Source: Salibacteraceae bacterium
GTDB taxonomy: Bacteria > Bacteroidota > Bacteroidia > Flavobacteriales_G > Salibacteraceae
DNA length: 64,000 nt
Direction of reading: 5' to 3'
Assembly: GCA_018401875.1 (NCBI GenBank)
Contig: JAGYJZ010000001.1
Location: forward strand, 62,001 to 126,000
Part shown: positions 37,752 to 46,895 of the stretch, piece after piece
Numbering within the stretch: the stretch's first letter is position 1
Layout of the letters: every line of letters starts with the position of its first letter
Made by a program: the position numbers and the translations under genes
The notes under the pieces: generated by a model
What the model was told of the DNA's origin: nothing
The model's database searches: none
The model's input: only the letters and a program-made list of their open reading frames with translations

Positions 37752-40367
37752 CTAGTTTCGATTTCTATACAGCGATTTATCTGACGAAGCGGCCATTTTC
37801 CCTCGATCTAGGTCTTGCTTTAAGAAATCTGCAACCTGCTCAGACGTCTTTTTGGGGTTGTTCACAGCCTCCGTGAAGTCTATTTCCATCACTTCGAAGT
37901 TTGGCTGGTTTTTCATCCAATTGATAGCACCGTTGTATTGCTTTTTTAAGGTTTCTTCCATGCGAATGGGGTAACTATCAGCGTCAGATTTTCTAGCTCG
38001 AACGAGCATTTTGTGCTGTGAATTGACAATCTCGATGATGTCGCGCTTCATCACAATGACCTTGTATGAATAAGCCGGAGAGAGAAAACGGACGAGCGGA
38101 CTTACTACTTTCAGTGCTTTTCCCTTGGCTTCTCTTTGCCACTGATTGCCTTTCATCAACGCTTTGATGTTGTCGTGTTCGAAAAAACCTTTCGGGTTAT
38201 TTTCATCGGGTTTTCTTTGGTTGTCTTGATAGATTTCCATTCCACCTGCGGCCAGCATTTGCATCATCAATGAAGTGCCTGAGCGCGGCAGCCCCGACAC
38301 AACCACCATCTGACCCAACTTACGTCCTTTAAAGGATTTAGCGTCAGATGATTTGTCGAGTGATTTACTAGGTTTGGATTGTACTTGCTTCGCATCACCT
38401 TTTTCAACGTGCACATTATCAAAAAGCTTGTCGCGGTTGATTTCGTTGTTCTGGTATAGGTTTTCCAAGGCAATACTTGCAGCACTGTATGCCGGTCGCA
38501 TTTTTAAAACTACCTCAAACGAACGGGCTGCCATTTCAAATTCGCCTAATCCCGCAAGTGCTTGACCCAATATATAGTGTGCAGAAGGAAATTGGTAAAA
38601 CAGCTCTGTGGCGGTGAGGGCAGCTTCGATGGCTTTTTCAAATTCTTTTAAATTTAAGTAGGCCGAGGCAATTGCCTTGTATGCCGAGGCATCGTGCGCG
38701 TCAATTGTAAGGCAAATGGAATAGACTTTCACGGCATCCTTCCACCTTTCTAAGCTCAAGTAGCAGTCACCCAGACTTTTTAGAATCGATGGAACATTCC
38801 CAATTTCATTTTGCATGTTGATCAATACCTTGAGTGCTTCGTTGTAATCGCCTTTGGCTTTGAACACATCAGCTCGTGCTAATGAAATGGATCTTGTCTT
38901 TTTGTTCTCAGAGTCTTGACGTTCAATGGTTGCCAACATTTCTAAACTTTCATCGAATCGGTTTAAGCGCTTTAAGCAATCGACAATTCTGATTTGGAAT
39001 CGAAATTCTTCCTTGAGCTTATTTACTTCTTCGAGTAATTCCAGTGCTTGTTGCGACCTGCTTGTCGATAGGTAAACCTTCGATAGGTTGTATTTAAGTT
39101 CGATGTCAGTGTTAAGCATTGCCTTCGCCATGTCTTCTCCGAGATCATCTACATAGCCGAGTTCAACGAGTTGTTTCACCGCTTGTTGAGCTTCTTCTTT
39201 TGACACTTTGAAATCTTTTGAATGTTCTCCGAAATGCCCATCTACATGTTCCCAACTCGAAATTGTTTTTACCGTAGGTGGGGTTTTAAATGCTTGAAGC
39301 AATGGGGTTCCGTCCATGTCTTCACCTATTGGAAGTCCGAATAGAGTGAGCAGGGTAGGCGTGATATCAAGAATAGACGAACCGTAAATTGTTTGTCCTT
39401 CGTTGAAGTCAGGACCAAAGCAGCAAATAATACCGTGTTTCCGATGTTCGGCTGCTGGGCCAGCAGGTTCTTTGGGCAATGATAATGGGCGCATGTGGTC
39501 AGATTGAAATCCGTGATCGCTGATGAGAATCACGTTGGTGTCTGGGCCAACGAGTTTTAACGTTCGTTCGAGCATCATGTCGTGAAAACGATACATTCCG
39601 TCAACCGCGTCTTTATATATCTCAAAAAGGTCTTCAGGCACTCCTGGCAGTTTAGGTGCTCGTAGTTTCATAAATGCATGACAAGCATGATCAATGGCAT
39701 CGTGGTAAATGGCGGTCAAATCCCATTCGGTATGTTCCAATGCCCAAGTTGATGCTGAATGCACTGTGGCAGCATCTGCGATAATTTTTGACAAAGCACC
39801 CAGTCTTTTGTCTTTCTCTTGGTCAATTTTAGCTGCTTCGGGCAGAAACGGAAGGATGTGTTCTTCCGTGAGCTCGTCAGGGTGAATTCTGACGCTTTTA
39901 AAATGATCTGTAAGCTCGCTCGGGTGAACCGTTCCTACATTCATGGGCCATCCCTTTTTTAAAGGCTTGTTGGCTCGTTGGTAAAGGTTCGAAACCATGA
40001 TACCATCAATTGGCTCAGCGGGATTGCTTGGCCACCACGAGAATACATTGGTCTTTTTACCTTGGTTTGTTAGGATATTCCAAAATGCGCGCGATTTTCG
40101 TGATGTTGACGATATAGGTCTAACGATTCCCGCCTCGTGATCGGGTTCGGTGAAGCCATGAATTCCATGCTTGTCAGCATATTTTCCTGTTGCAATGGAT
40201 GTCCACAACATGGGTGATAATACAGGTTCGAGTGTACTCAAATTTCCGCGCACACCTTTCTTCATCATGCCTTCAAGGGTTGGCATGTGTCCTCTTTCAA
40301 TCAACTGATCAATTACTTTCCAATCTGCCGCATCCCATCCAATCAATACTACTCTCTTAGCCTTCAT
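37752..40367 (-). CDS. Fusion protein: phosphodiesterase/alkaline-phosphatase domain, TPR, sulfotransferase
   Basis: The start is ATG 40367 (MKAKRVVLIGWDAADWKVID); an earlier in-frame ATG lies inside the small gene upstream. The 871-aa protein begins with a type I phosphodiesterase / nucleotide pyrophosphatase domain of about 400 residues: metal Asp in GWDAAD, nucleophile region SPMLWTSIATGKYADKHGIHGF, DAIDHACHAF, and ISDHGFQSDH. Then come roughly eight TPR units (residues 440-650). The last 200 residues are a sulfotransferase-like P-loop domain (VVSGLPRSGTSLMMQMLAAGG, with the basic R-S-G-T sulfate loop and a later MKRDIIEIVNSQHKML). There is no signal peptide, so it is cytosolic. Each activity is inferred from motifs. 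The N-terminus overlaps a 50-codon membrane-protein gene by 11 bases. Confidence 0.85.
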   Translation of the reverse strand: MKAKRVVLIGWDAADWKVIDQLIERGHMPTLEGMMKKGVRGNLSTLEPVLSPMLWTSIATGKYADKHGIHGFTEPDHEAGIVRPISSTSRKSRAFWNILTNQGKKTNVFSWWPSNPAEPIDGIMVSNLYQRANKPLKKGWPMNVGTVHPSELTDHFKSVRIHPDELTEEHILPFLPEAAKIDQEKDKRLGALSKIIADAATVHSASTWALEHTEWDLTAIYHDAIDHACHAFMKLRAPKLPGVPEDLFEIYKDAVDGMYRFHDMMLERTLKLVGPDTNVILISDHGFQSDHMRPLSLPKEPAGPAAEHRKHGIICCFGPDFNEGQTIYGSSILDITPTLLTLFGLPIGEDMDGTPLLQAFKTPPTVKTISSWEHVDGHFGEHSKDFKVSKEEAQQAVKQLVELGYVDDLGEDMAKAMLNTDIELKYNLSKVYLSTSRSQQALELLEEVNKLKEEFRFQIRIVDCLKRLNRFDESLEMLATIERQDSENKKTRSISLARADVFKAKGDYNEALKVLINMQNEIGNVPSILKSLGDCYLSLERWKDAVKVYSICLTIDAHDASAYKAIASAYLNLKEFEKAIEAALTATELFYQFPSAHYILGQALAGLGEFEMAARSFEVVLKMRPAYSAASIALENLYQNNEINRDKLFDNVHVEKGDAKQVQSKPSKSLDKSSDAKSFKGRKLGQMVVVSGLPRSGTSLMMQMLAAGGMEIYQDNQRKPDENNPKGFFEHDNIKALMKGNQWQREAKGKALKVVSPLVRFLSPAYSYKVIVMKRDIIEIVNSQHKMLVRARKSDADSYPIRMEETLKKQYNGAINWMKNQPNFEVMEIDFTEAVNNPKKTSEQVADFLKQDLDRGKMAASSDKSLYRNRN

Positions 40368-40509
40368 CGCTCTTCCCTTTGTTTTTATCTTTTTTAAACT
40401 CGAACTGTTTCTTGGCGCGCCAGGCTTGAAGCCCAACGTAACCTAAAGCTAGCAAGCCCAATGATCCTTTCAAAGGGATGTTCTTTAGTTGTTTTTCTTC
40501 TTCCGTCAT
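40357..40509 (-). CDS. 50-aa single-helix membrane protein coupled to the phosphodiesterase fusion
   Basis: A 50-codon ORF from ATG 40509 to TAA 40357-40359. It starts with a short charged part (MTEEEKQLKNIPLKG), has one hydrophobic segment of about 16 residues (SLGLLALGYVGLQAW), then a strongly basic tail (RAKKQFEFKKDKNKGKSDE), the positive-inside pattern of a small inner-membrane protein. Its end overlaps the start of the phosphodiesterase gene, with the ATG of the latter inside the last codons, which implies translational coupling. No family recognised. Its coupling suggests it may anchor or regulate the fusion enzyme. Confidence 0.6.
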   Translation of the reverse strand: MTEEEKQLKNIPLKGSLGLLALGYVGLQAWRAKKQFEFKKDKNKGKSDEG

Positions 40510-40537
40510 AGTGGTTATTCAATACGTAAAATAAAAA

Positions 40538-40562
40538 AGGCATCGCTAAGAAAGCGATGCCT
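40538..40562 (-). terminator. Terminator of the T9SS cargo gene
   Basis: AGGCATCGCT (40538-40547) pairs with AGCGATGCCT (40553-40562), a perfect 10-bp stem around AAGAA. On the minus strand it is followed by TTTTTTATTTT, so it ends the gene that stops at 40585. Confidence 0.9.
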
Positions 40563-40584
40563 GTAAAAATAATATCAGATCTAA

Positions 40585-41826
40585 TTACTGGATGAACACC
40601 TTGTGCGAATGTGGTGCATCATTCACATTCATGGTTACAATGTACAGACCAGAAGCTAGGTTGAGTTGAACTGAAGAACTAGCACCTGAAATAGTTTCTG
40701 TAGCTACCAATTGGCCATTTGTGTTATAAACACTGAGCATTTTATTGGCGTTGTCGGTACTGTAGTTGGTGATGTTCAACACTGAACCGTTTGCGAAAAT
40801 GCTTAGGCCAGGGATGTTGCTTTCATTTAAGCCTGCTGGCCATTCAAGTGAAACCTCTTCTGATGGAGCAGACAATGTGTTTAACTGAGAGTCATCGCAG
40901 TTAGCGCCACTCCAAACAAAGATTCTATAGGTTCTATTGCTGGTAATTGCTTCACCGTCAACATCATTCGCAGCAGCGTCTAATGTTAAGTTGATAGCAG
41001 CACCCGTAGGAGCAACGGCTGTGTAATTTCCTGCGGCTACCGCTTCGGCTGCTGCTTGATCAAATGCAGATGCGTTTTCAGCTTTCACAACAAAAATGCG
41101 GTATTCGCTCACGTTGGCGTCACCTCCAGCATTGATGGTGATGTCGATTTCAAGGTCGGTTCCATTGCTAGCATCACCTACATCAGTTCCCACAACAGCG
41201 CTCACTGAAGCTGCAGATGTTGCGGTAAGGCTTGTTTGGCTTCCCGCTTCAATTCCAAGGCATGCAAGCGATTCCAAGGCGTAATCTTTTAGTGTGGCCA
41301 CGCCAGCTGAAACGTCAAATCTAGCCCATCCGTAATGTGTTTGTCCATCAAGATCAAGGCGAAGGCCCAAATAACCGTCTGTTACATTAATCCAGTTGCC
41401 GTATTCGCCCGAGAACGTTGAGGCAAATGTTTGCCACGCCATGGTTTGATCGTAACCGATGTTTTGCCAAGATTGATTCGCGTCAATAGCATTTCCAGCG
41501 GGCAGCACGTAAGGGTATGCGTATGATCCTGAAAGTGATGCTTGAACAGCATTATCACCCAAAGGAGAAACAAATACGCGTTGAACAGAACCCGAAGCGA
41601 AGGTAAATGAGTTGGCAAAAAACAAGAAATCATCCGTTCCATCATTATTCAGGTCAAGGTAAATAGAATCTCCCGCAGCGGTTGCCTGCTGATCCGGATC
41701 AACATCAGTATAGATAACTTCTTGCGCATCAGAAACTGTAGCAGCGCCCGCTATGGCTCCTGCTGTGAGTGCGTAAGATTTTAATCTCTTAAGCAACGTT
41801 TGATTTAGAGTAGAATTTTTCTTCAT
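40585..41826 (-). CDS. Secreted protein with T9SS type A sorting domain
   Basis: A 413-aa protein with a somewhat long N-terminal export signal (TLLKRLKSYALTAGAIAGAATVSDAQ) followed by an FG-GAP/VCBS-like start (DLNNDGTDDFLFFANSF), a domain with GYLGLRLDLDGQTHYGWARFDVS, typical of Bacteroidota secreted proteins, then a beta domain rich in Ala/Thr/Asp, and a C-terminal T9SS sorting domain (SIFANGSVLNIT, MLSVYNTNGQLVA, LASGLYIVTMN, KVFIQ). It is predicted to be exported by T9SS to the surface. No enzymatic motif seen; role unknown. It ends at a strong terminator. Confidence 0.8.
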   Translation of the reverse strand: MKKNSTLNQTLLKRLKSYALTAGAIAGAATVSDAQEVIYTDVDPDQQATAAGDSIYLDLNNDGTDDFLFFANSFTFASGSVQRVFVSPLGDNAVQASLSGSYAYPYVLPAGNAIDANQSWQNIGYDQTMAWQTFASTFSGEYGNWINVTDGYLGLRLDLDGQTHYGWARFDVSAGVATLKDYALESLACLGIEAGSQTSLTATSAASVSAVVGTDVGDASNGTDLEIDITINAGGDANVSEYRIFVVKAENASAFDQAAAEAVAAGNYTAVAPTGAAINLTLDAAANDVDGEAITSNRTYRIFVWSGANCDDSQLNTLSAPSEEVSLEWPAGLNESNIPGLSIFANGSVLNITNYSTDNANKMLSVYNTNGQLVATETISGASSSVQLNLASGLYIVTMNVNDAPHSHKVFIQ

Positions 41827-41992
41827 AGTGTTTAAAGTTTGAATTGATCGAAGTTAACAATAAATTTTAATTATAGTAACGATTAGGACTCGTTCTGATG
41901 ATTTGTTATAAAGAATTCGATGTTTATTATGCCATATTAATTTGGCATTCAATTAACTGCTAGTTGCTACTTTGGCTTCAAACTAAATAAAG

Positions 41993-43348
41993 ATGCGTAT
42001 TCACCTCATCGCCATTGGTGGCGCGGCCATGCACAACTTGGCCATCGCGTTGAAAGAGAACGGTCATGTGGTTTCCGGTTCAGACGATCAGATATTTGAA
42101 CCGTCACGTTCGCGGTTGGCAAAGTACGGCTTACTGCCTGAAGCGATGGGATGGAACGATGCGCGCATCACCGAGGATATTGACTCGGTCATTCTCGGAA
42201 TGCATGCCAGAGAAGACAATCCTGAGCTTTTGAAAGCGCAACAATTGGACTTGTTGGTCTATTCCTATCCTGAGTTTATCTATCAGCAATCGCTTCATAA
42301 AGAGCGAGTGGTGATCGCTGGAAGCCATGGGAAAACCACGATTACCTCGATGATTCTGCACGTGCTTAAGAAGTTAAACATGGAGTTTGATTATTTGGTT
42401 GGCGCGCAGATTGAAGGCTTTGAAACCATGGTAAAATTGTCAGACGCTCCAGTAATTGTTCTTGAGGGAGACGAGTACTTGAGTTCACCGGTCGATCGAA
42501 GACCTAAATTTCACCTTTACGATCCGCACATTGCACTTATTTCAGGCATCGCGTGGGATCATATCAATGTGTTTCCAACGTTTGAAAACTACCTCGAACA
42601 GTTTGAGGTGTTTGTCGATCAAATGATGGATGATGGAATTCTTATTTATTGTCAAGCTGATGAAACCTTGGATGAAACAGTCAATGAATATGGACAGCAC
42701 CTGGATTTGCGCCCGTATGAAACACCCGAATACATCATTGAAAATGGAAAGTCATTGATCATGAGAGGGCCTGAACGAGCAGAGGTGTCGGTTTTTGGAG
42801 AACACAACCTTCAAAACCTAAACGGAGCACTAATGGTGTGCGAGTCATTGGGAATTGACGAAGACGATTTCTACGATGCCATCAAAGATTTTAAAGGCGC
42901 TGCCCGAAGGCTCGAAGAAATTGCGCGAAACAATGAAACGGTTGTCTATAAGGATTTTGCCCATTCGCCCTCCAAGTTAGAAGCTACGGTGAAGGCTGTG
43001 AAAATGCAATGGCCTGAAAGACGATTGATCGCGTGCATGGAGCTACACACTTTCAGCAGTTTAACAAAGGAGTTTTTATTGGAATACGAAGGAACAATGG
43101 CTGAAGCAGACATCTCCATTGTGTTTTTTAAAGAGGAAACGTTGGCACAAAAGCAATTGGAAGCCATTTCAACTGACGAGGTAAAGCGTGCGTTTGGCCG
43201 ATCTGATATAGAAGTATTTACGAATTCTGACAAGCTTAAAGCACGCCTCCAACAACTTGATTTTCACCATGCGAATTTGCTGATGATGAGTTCAGGTAAC
43301 TTTGGCGGAATTGACGTGGATGCTTTTGGGAAAACGTTAGTGGATTAA
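41993..43348 (+). CDS. mpl: Mur-ligase family peptide ligase, Mpl-type
   Basis: A 451-aa protein starting RIHLIAIGGAAMHNLA, the Mpl/MurC nucleotide-binding start, with the ATP loop AGSHGKTTITSM (residues 109-120), the GDEYLSSPVDRRPKFHLYDP block typical of Mpl, and HNLQNLNGALMVCE and ARRLEE in the central and C-terminal domains. Mpl joins the tripeptide L-Ala-D-Glu-mesoDAP to UDP-MurNAc in cell-wall recycling. It converges with a DUF4199 gene, the stops overlapping by four bases. Confidence 0.85.
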   Translation: MRIHLIAIGGAAMHNLAIALKENGHVVSGSDDQIFEPSRSRLAKYGLLPEAMGWNDARITEDIDSVILGMHAREDNPELLKAQQLDLLVYSYPEFIYQQSLHKERVVIAGSHGKTTITSMILHVLKKLNMEFDYLVGAQIEGFETMVKLSDAPVIVLEGDEYLSSPVDRRPKFHLYDPHIALISGIAWDHINVFPTFENYLEQFEVFVDQMMDDGILIYCQADETLDETVNEYGQHLDLRPYETPEYIIENGKSLIMRGPERAEVSVFGEHNLQNLNGALMVCESLGIDEDDFYDAIKDFKGAARRLEEIARNNETVVYKDFAHSPSKLEATVKAVKMQWPERRLIACMELHTFSSLTKEFLLEYEGTMAEADISIVFFKEETLAQKQLEAISTDEVKRAFGRSDIEVFTNSDKLKARLQQLDFHHANLLMMSSGNFGGIDVDAFGKTLVD

Positions 43349-43851
43349 AGTCCGAATGCCTTTGGTTGGTATCTGAACAACAAGGCGATTACCAGCGTGT
43401 AGAAAAAACCGATCACCATTAATCCGAATAAGGTAAGTGTGGAATGTGTGAAAGCGTTAAACACAAATGAGGCGGTGTTTTTTACTTGCTCTATTTCGGC
43501 TTCACTTGAACCAGCATTAGCCACTGCATCCATAGCTTGTTGAATTTTTTCAGCAAAATAGGCTGGGTTGATGAATTTATAGAATAGAAAGGTAAATGAC
43601 GATATGATAAGCGCGTAAATCGATACGATCTTCATTCCGTTTTTAACGTCATCCGTAAAAGGTGCTTGTCTATTATTCAATTTCCAAATCCGCAATCCAA
43701 CAAAAAGTGCCACTAAGAAACACAGCAGGTAAAAGAACCGCGTAAACATGTCGTAGGTCTCGTCAGGCGCGAGAAAGATGAAGTAGAGCATCTTCCCAAT
43801 GATGGAGGTCATTGCCGCGGTGATGGAGATATTTACGATTGGGTTTTTCAT
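43345..43851 (-). CDS. DUF4199 membrane protein
   Basis: The ATG at 43851 (MKNPIVNISITAAM) gives 168 aa. The longer ORF start lies within the rho terminator stem-loop, so it is unlikely. Four membrane helices (around residues 5-25, 35-50, 65-85 and 130-155) and a soluble loop of about 40 residues are the DUF4199 pattern of Bacteroidota. Function unknown. Confidence 0.8.
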   Translation of the reverse strand: MKNPIVNISITAAMTSIIGKMLYFIFLAPDETYDMFTRFFYLLCFLVALFVGLRIWKLNNRQAPFTDDVKNGMKIVSIYALIISSFTFLFYKFINPAYFAEKIQQAMDAVANAGSSEAEIEQVKNTASFVFNAFTHSTLTLFGLMVIGFFYTLVIALLFRYQPKAFGL

Positions 43852-43859
43852 GATAAAAA

Positions 43860-43905
43860 AATGGCTTGTCAAAGCAAACAAATGTTTGGTTTAAGACAAG
43901 CCATT
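43860..43905 (-). terminator. Terminator of rho
   Basis: AATGGCTTGTC (43860-43870) pairs perfectly with GACAAGCCATT (43895-43905) around a 24-base loop; on the minus strand it is followed by a run of T. It lies between rho and the DUF4199 gene, 17 bases downstream of the rho stop codon, and its 3' end is just upstream of the DUF4199 ATG. Confidence 0.75.
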
Positions 43906-43922
43906 ATTAAGTTCAATTAAGA

Positions 43923-45671
43923 TTATCCGTTCATCGAGATGAGGAACTCTTCATTTGATTTGGTATGAGCCATTTGTTGCTTCAAGAATTCCATTGCCTC
44001 CACCGTATTCATATCGGTCAAGTGCTTTCTCAAAATCCAAATTCGCTGCAGTGTTTCTTTATCTACCAATAGATCGTCTCTTCTGGTGCTTGATGCAACC
44101 AAGTCAATCGCTGGGAATACCCTTCGGTTGCTCAATTTTCTATCCAGCTGAAGCTCCATGTTACCTGTTCCTTTGAATTCTTCAAAGATTACTTCGTCCA
44201 TTTTAGAACCGGTTTCAGTAAGTGCAGTAGCGATAATGGTTAAAGAGCCACCATTTTCGATGTTTCGAGCAGCTCCAAAGAAGCGTTTCGGCTTGTGCAA
44301 TGCATTCGCATCAACACCACCTGTCAATACTTTGCCTGAAGCCGGGGAAACAGTGTTGTAAGCTCTTGCCAATCGCGTGATCGAGTCAAGAAGGATAACC
44401 ACGTCATGGCCGCATTCTACCAAACGTTTTGCTTTTTCAAGCACGATGTTCGAAACACGCACATGTCGGTCAGCAGGCTCATCGAATGTCGATGCTACGA
44501 CTTCGGCATTTACACTGCGCTCCATGTCGGTTACTTCTTCAGGACGTTCATCGATCAAAAGAATCATCAAATACACCTCGGGGTGATTCAACGCGATGGC
44601 GTTAGCCACTTCTTTTAAGATTTCTGTTTTACCTGTTTTTGGCTGTGCCACGATCAATCCGCGCTGACCTTTCCCAATAGGAGTGAAGAGGTCGATGATG
44701 CGCGATGACATCGTTTGTTTTCTGTGTCCTGTTAAGGTGAATCGCTCTTCTGGAAAGAGAGGCTTCAAGTAATCAAAAGGAACGCGATCTCTTACTTGAG
44801 CAGGGTCAAGTCCGTTAATTTTCTCGATTCGAATAAGTGGATAATACTTTTCGCCTTCTTTTGGAGGACGAATGGTGCCTTTAATCGTATCGCCTGTGCG
44901 CAGGCCAAAGAGTTTGATTTGCGATTGAGAAACATACACATCATCGGGTGATGAAAGGTAACTGTAGTCTGCTGAACGCAGAAAGCCGTAGCCTTCTTTC
45001 ATGATGTCAAGGCAGCCTTCAGCACTTACAATTTCATCGAAGTTGTAGACATACTCAAACTTCTCTTTTTTTGTTCTGTTTGGTTGACGGTCTGAATTTT
45101 CGTTTTGATCTCCATCCTCGTTTCTTGGTCGGTCATCGTTTCTTGGTCGATCCTCGTTTTTCGGTCGATCCTCGTTTTGGTTGCGTCTATCGTCTTGACG
45201 TGGACCGCGATCTTCGCCATTTGATGGTCTATTATCTTTTTGAGCACGCGGCTCTCCTTGCTCACGAGGTTCGCGTTGTTCTCTCGGCTCCTTTTGCTCT
45301 CTGTGCTCGGGCTTTTTGCGTTCTGGTCGTTCTTCTCTGACCCGCTCAGGCTGTGGCGATTTGCTCTCCATTGCTTGTGGTGTTTTATCCTCTTTCACGG
45401 CTTCTTTTGGCTCACTAGGGCCGTTTTGTGCTGGTTTTGGCATTCTTCTTCGCTCTCGCTTTGGTGCGTTATCTTCAGAAGACTTATTATCGGCTGGCTT
45501 TGTGGTAACGGGCTTTGGAGCTTCTTTGGTGGGCATTAAAGCTTGAGTGTCGAGGATTTGATAAATCAAATCTTGTTTCTTAAGCTTTTCGTATTTGCCG
45601 ATGTTAAGATCTTTCGCGATCTCTTTTAATTCTGAAACGAGTTTTTCGTTCAGTTCAATGATGTCGTACAT
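43923..45671 (-). CDS. rho: Transcription termination factor Rho, with long charged insertion
   Basis: A 582-aa Rho. Residues 1-40 are a Rho_N domain ([31 protein letters not shown]). About residues 50-205 are a disordered stretch rich in Arg, Glu, Pro, Asp and Asn with repeats such as [11 protein letters not shown], which is not in E. coli Rho. Then come the primary RNA-binding domain ([22 protein letters not shown]) and the RecA-type motor with Walker A ([14 protein letters not shown]), [18 protein letters not shown] and the R-loop region. The insertion resembles that in other Bacteroidota Rho, where it changes RNA binding. The gene has its own terminator. Confidence 0.95.
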   Translation of the reverse strand: MYDIIELNEKLVSELKEIAKDLNIGKYEKLKKQDLIYQILDTQALMPTKEAPKPVTTKPADNKSSEDNAPKRERRRMPKPAQNGPSEPKEAVKEDKTPQAMESKSPQPERVREERPERKKPEHREQKEPREQREPREQGEPRAQKDNRPSNGEDRGPRQDDRRNQNEDRPKNEDRPRNDDRPRNEDGDQNENSDRQPNRTKKEKFEYVYNFDEIVSAEGCLDIMKEGYGFLRSADYSYLSSPDDVYVSQSQIKLFGLRTGDTIKGTIRPPKEGEKYYPLIRIEKINGLDPAQVRDRVPFDYLKPLFPEERFTLTGHRKQTMSSRIIDLFTPIGKGQRGLIVAQPKTGKTEILKEVANAIALNHPEVYLMILLIDERPEEVTDMERSVNAEVVASTFDEPADRHVRVSNIVLEKAKRLVECGHDVVILLDSITRLARAYNTVSPASGKVLTGGVDANALHKPKRFFGAARNIENGGSLTIIATALTETGSKMDEVIFEEFKGTGNMELQLDRKLSNRRVFPAIDLVASSTRRDDLLVDKETLQRIWILRKHLTDMNTVEAMEFLKQQMAHTKSNEEFLISMNG

Positions 45672-45864
45672 AAATGTAAATGTTGATAACTGATATCAAT
45701 CAAAAAGTAAAAATTTGAGAACCCACTCCGAAGTCATGTTATTGGTTAAGAAATCGGGAAGTGAGCGTAAATGATCAATTGCGTAGAACCGCACTGCAAT
45801 AATAGAATAGTTTTTAATACACGTAGCGATTGATTTGTAATTTTTGCACTCAATTTACAATTAA

Positions 45865-46317
45865 ATGATCCAACGAATTCAATCGCTCTACATTCTTTTA
45901 GCACTGCTTCTCGGCATGATTTCACTATTTCTACCGTGGGTAAGCTACGACATCGAAAATACAATTGTCGTATTTCAAGCATTCTCTTTTGAAGAAGAAT
46001 CCTTGCACACGATGTTTGCCACTGCCTTAATTGTCTTTTTTCTTGGCATCACTTTGGTTTCGCTACTCACTTTTAAAAAGAGAAAGCAGCAAATGAATCT
46101 GATCAAGTTGTCGATGATGCTATCGATATTGGTAATTCTTGGTTTTGCATTTGATCATTACAATAATATTCAATCACTTTCTGCTGTTGGCGACTTGACT
46201 ATGAGTTATGAACTGCCGGTAGTTTTTCCTGTGGTTAACTTGATTTTATTGTGGTTAGCCCTGCGTGGAGTAAAGAAAGATGAAGATTTAATTAAGTCAG
46301 TAGACCGCTTGCGATGA
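45865..46317 (+). CDS. DUF4293 membrane protein
   Basis: A 150-aa protein of four membrane helices with the family start MIQRIQSLYILLALLLGMISLFLPW and a late VVNLILLWLALRGVKKDEDLIKS. DUF4293 is limited to Bacteroidota and its function is unknown. Convergent with the phosphoesterase gene; the reading frames overlap by 21 bases. Confidence 0.85.
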   Translation: MIQRIQSLYILLALLLGMISLFLPWVSYDIENTIVVFQAFSFEEESLHTMFATALIVFFLGITLVSLLTFKKRKQQMNLIKLSMMLSILVILGFAFDHYNNIQSLSAVGDLTMSYELPVVFPVVNLILLWLALRGVKKDEDLIKSVDRLR

Positions 46318-46806
46318 TCGCGAACCGAGTTCAATGGCTTCCATATTTTGCACTTGACCTTCAATTATATCAAAACGACAAAGGGTTCTGATGTGGTGAA
46401 AACCGCTCCGTCCTGCCGCACCGGGATTGAGAAAGAGCAGGTTGTTTTCTGAGTCAAATTTTATTTTCAAAATGTGAGAATGCCCGCAGATCATAAGTCC
46501 TGGCTTGTGAATGCGGATCAACTCTCTAGTGCTAGGATTGTATTTTCCGAATGCACCAGCGATGTGCGTCATCGCAATGGTGAGCCCTTGCCGGTCAAGA
46601 ATAATGGTTTCGGTAGTTCTGTTTCGCACTTCCGTGCCGTCTATGTTTCCATACACTGCGTGCAGAGGTGCAATTTTTTGAAGGTCGTCTAAAACCGATG
46701 CTTTTCCCACATCTCCCGCGTGCCATATTTCATCGCAATACTCTAAATGGTGCGCAATGCGTTCGTCCATGTGTCCGTGCGTGTCGCTGATCAGTCCTAT
46801 CTTCAT
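46297..46806 (-). CDS. Calcineurin-like phosphodiesterase (YfcE/MJ0936 family)
   Basis: A 169-aa metallophosphoesterase with the metal motifs DTHG (D8, H10), GDVGK, YGNID, MTHIAG and CGHSH. This compact form matches the YfcE/MJ0936 group, cyclic-nucleotide or general phosphodiesterases that need Mn. It lies alone on the minus strand between the two plus-strand genes DUF4293 and ftsE. No specific substrate can be assigned. Confidence 0.85.
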   Translation of the reverse strand: MKIGLISDTHGHMDERIAHHLEYCDEIWHAGDVGKASVLDDLQKIAPLHAVYGNIDGTEVRNRTTETIILDRQGLTIAMTHIAGAFGKYNPSTRELIRIHKPGLMICGHSHILKIKFDSENNLLFLNPGAAGRSGFHHIRTLCRFDIIEGQVQNMEAIELGSRSSQAVY

Positions 46807-46876
46807 CGTTTACTTTTTCACATTGCACCTGTCGGCAACTATTATTATCGTCTATTATTTCTCTACTAGCACCGCT

Positions 46877-46884
46877 TATTTTTG
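46877..46884 (+). promoter_or_regulatory. Candidate -7 box TATTTTTG for ftsE
   Basis: TATTTTTG matches TAnnTTTG and ends 11 bases before the ftsE ATG at 46896, giving a very short leader. No exact TTG sits at the -33 position. Confidence 0.35.
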
Positions 46885-46895
46885 ACAATACTATT

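Noticed and set aside
44950..45546. Several plus-strand ORFs opposite rho
   Set aside because: They mirror the repetitive charged linker of Rho and encode no recognisable protein.
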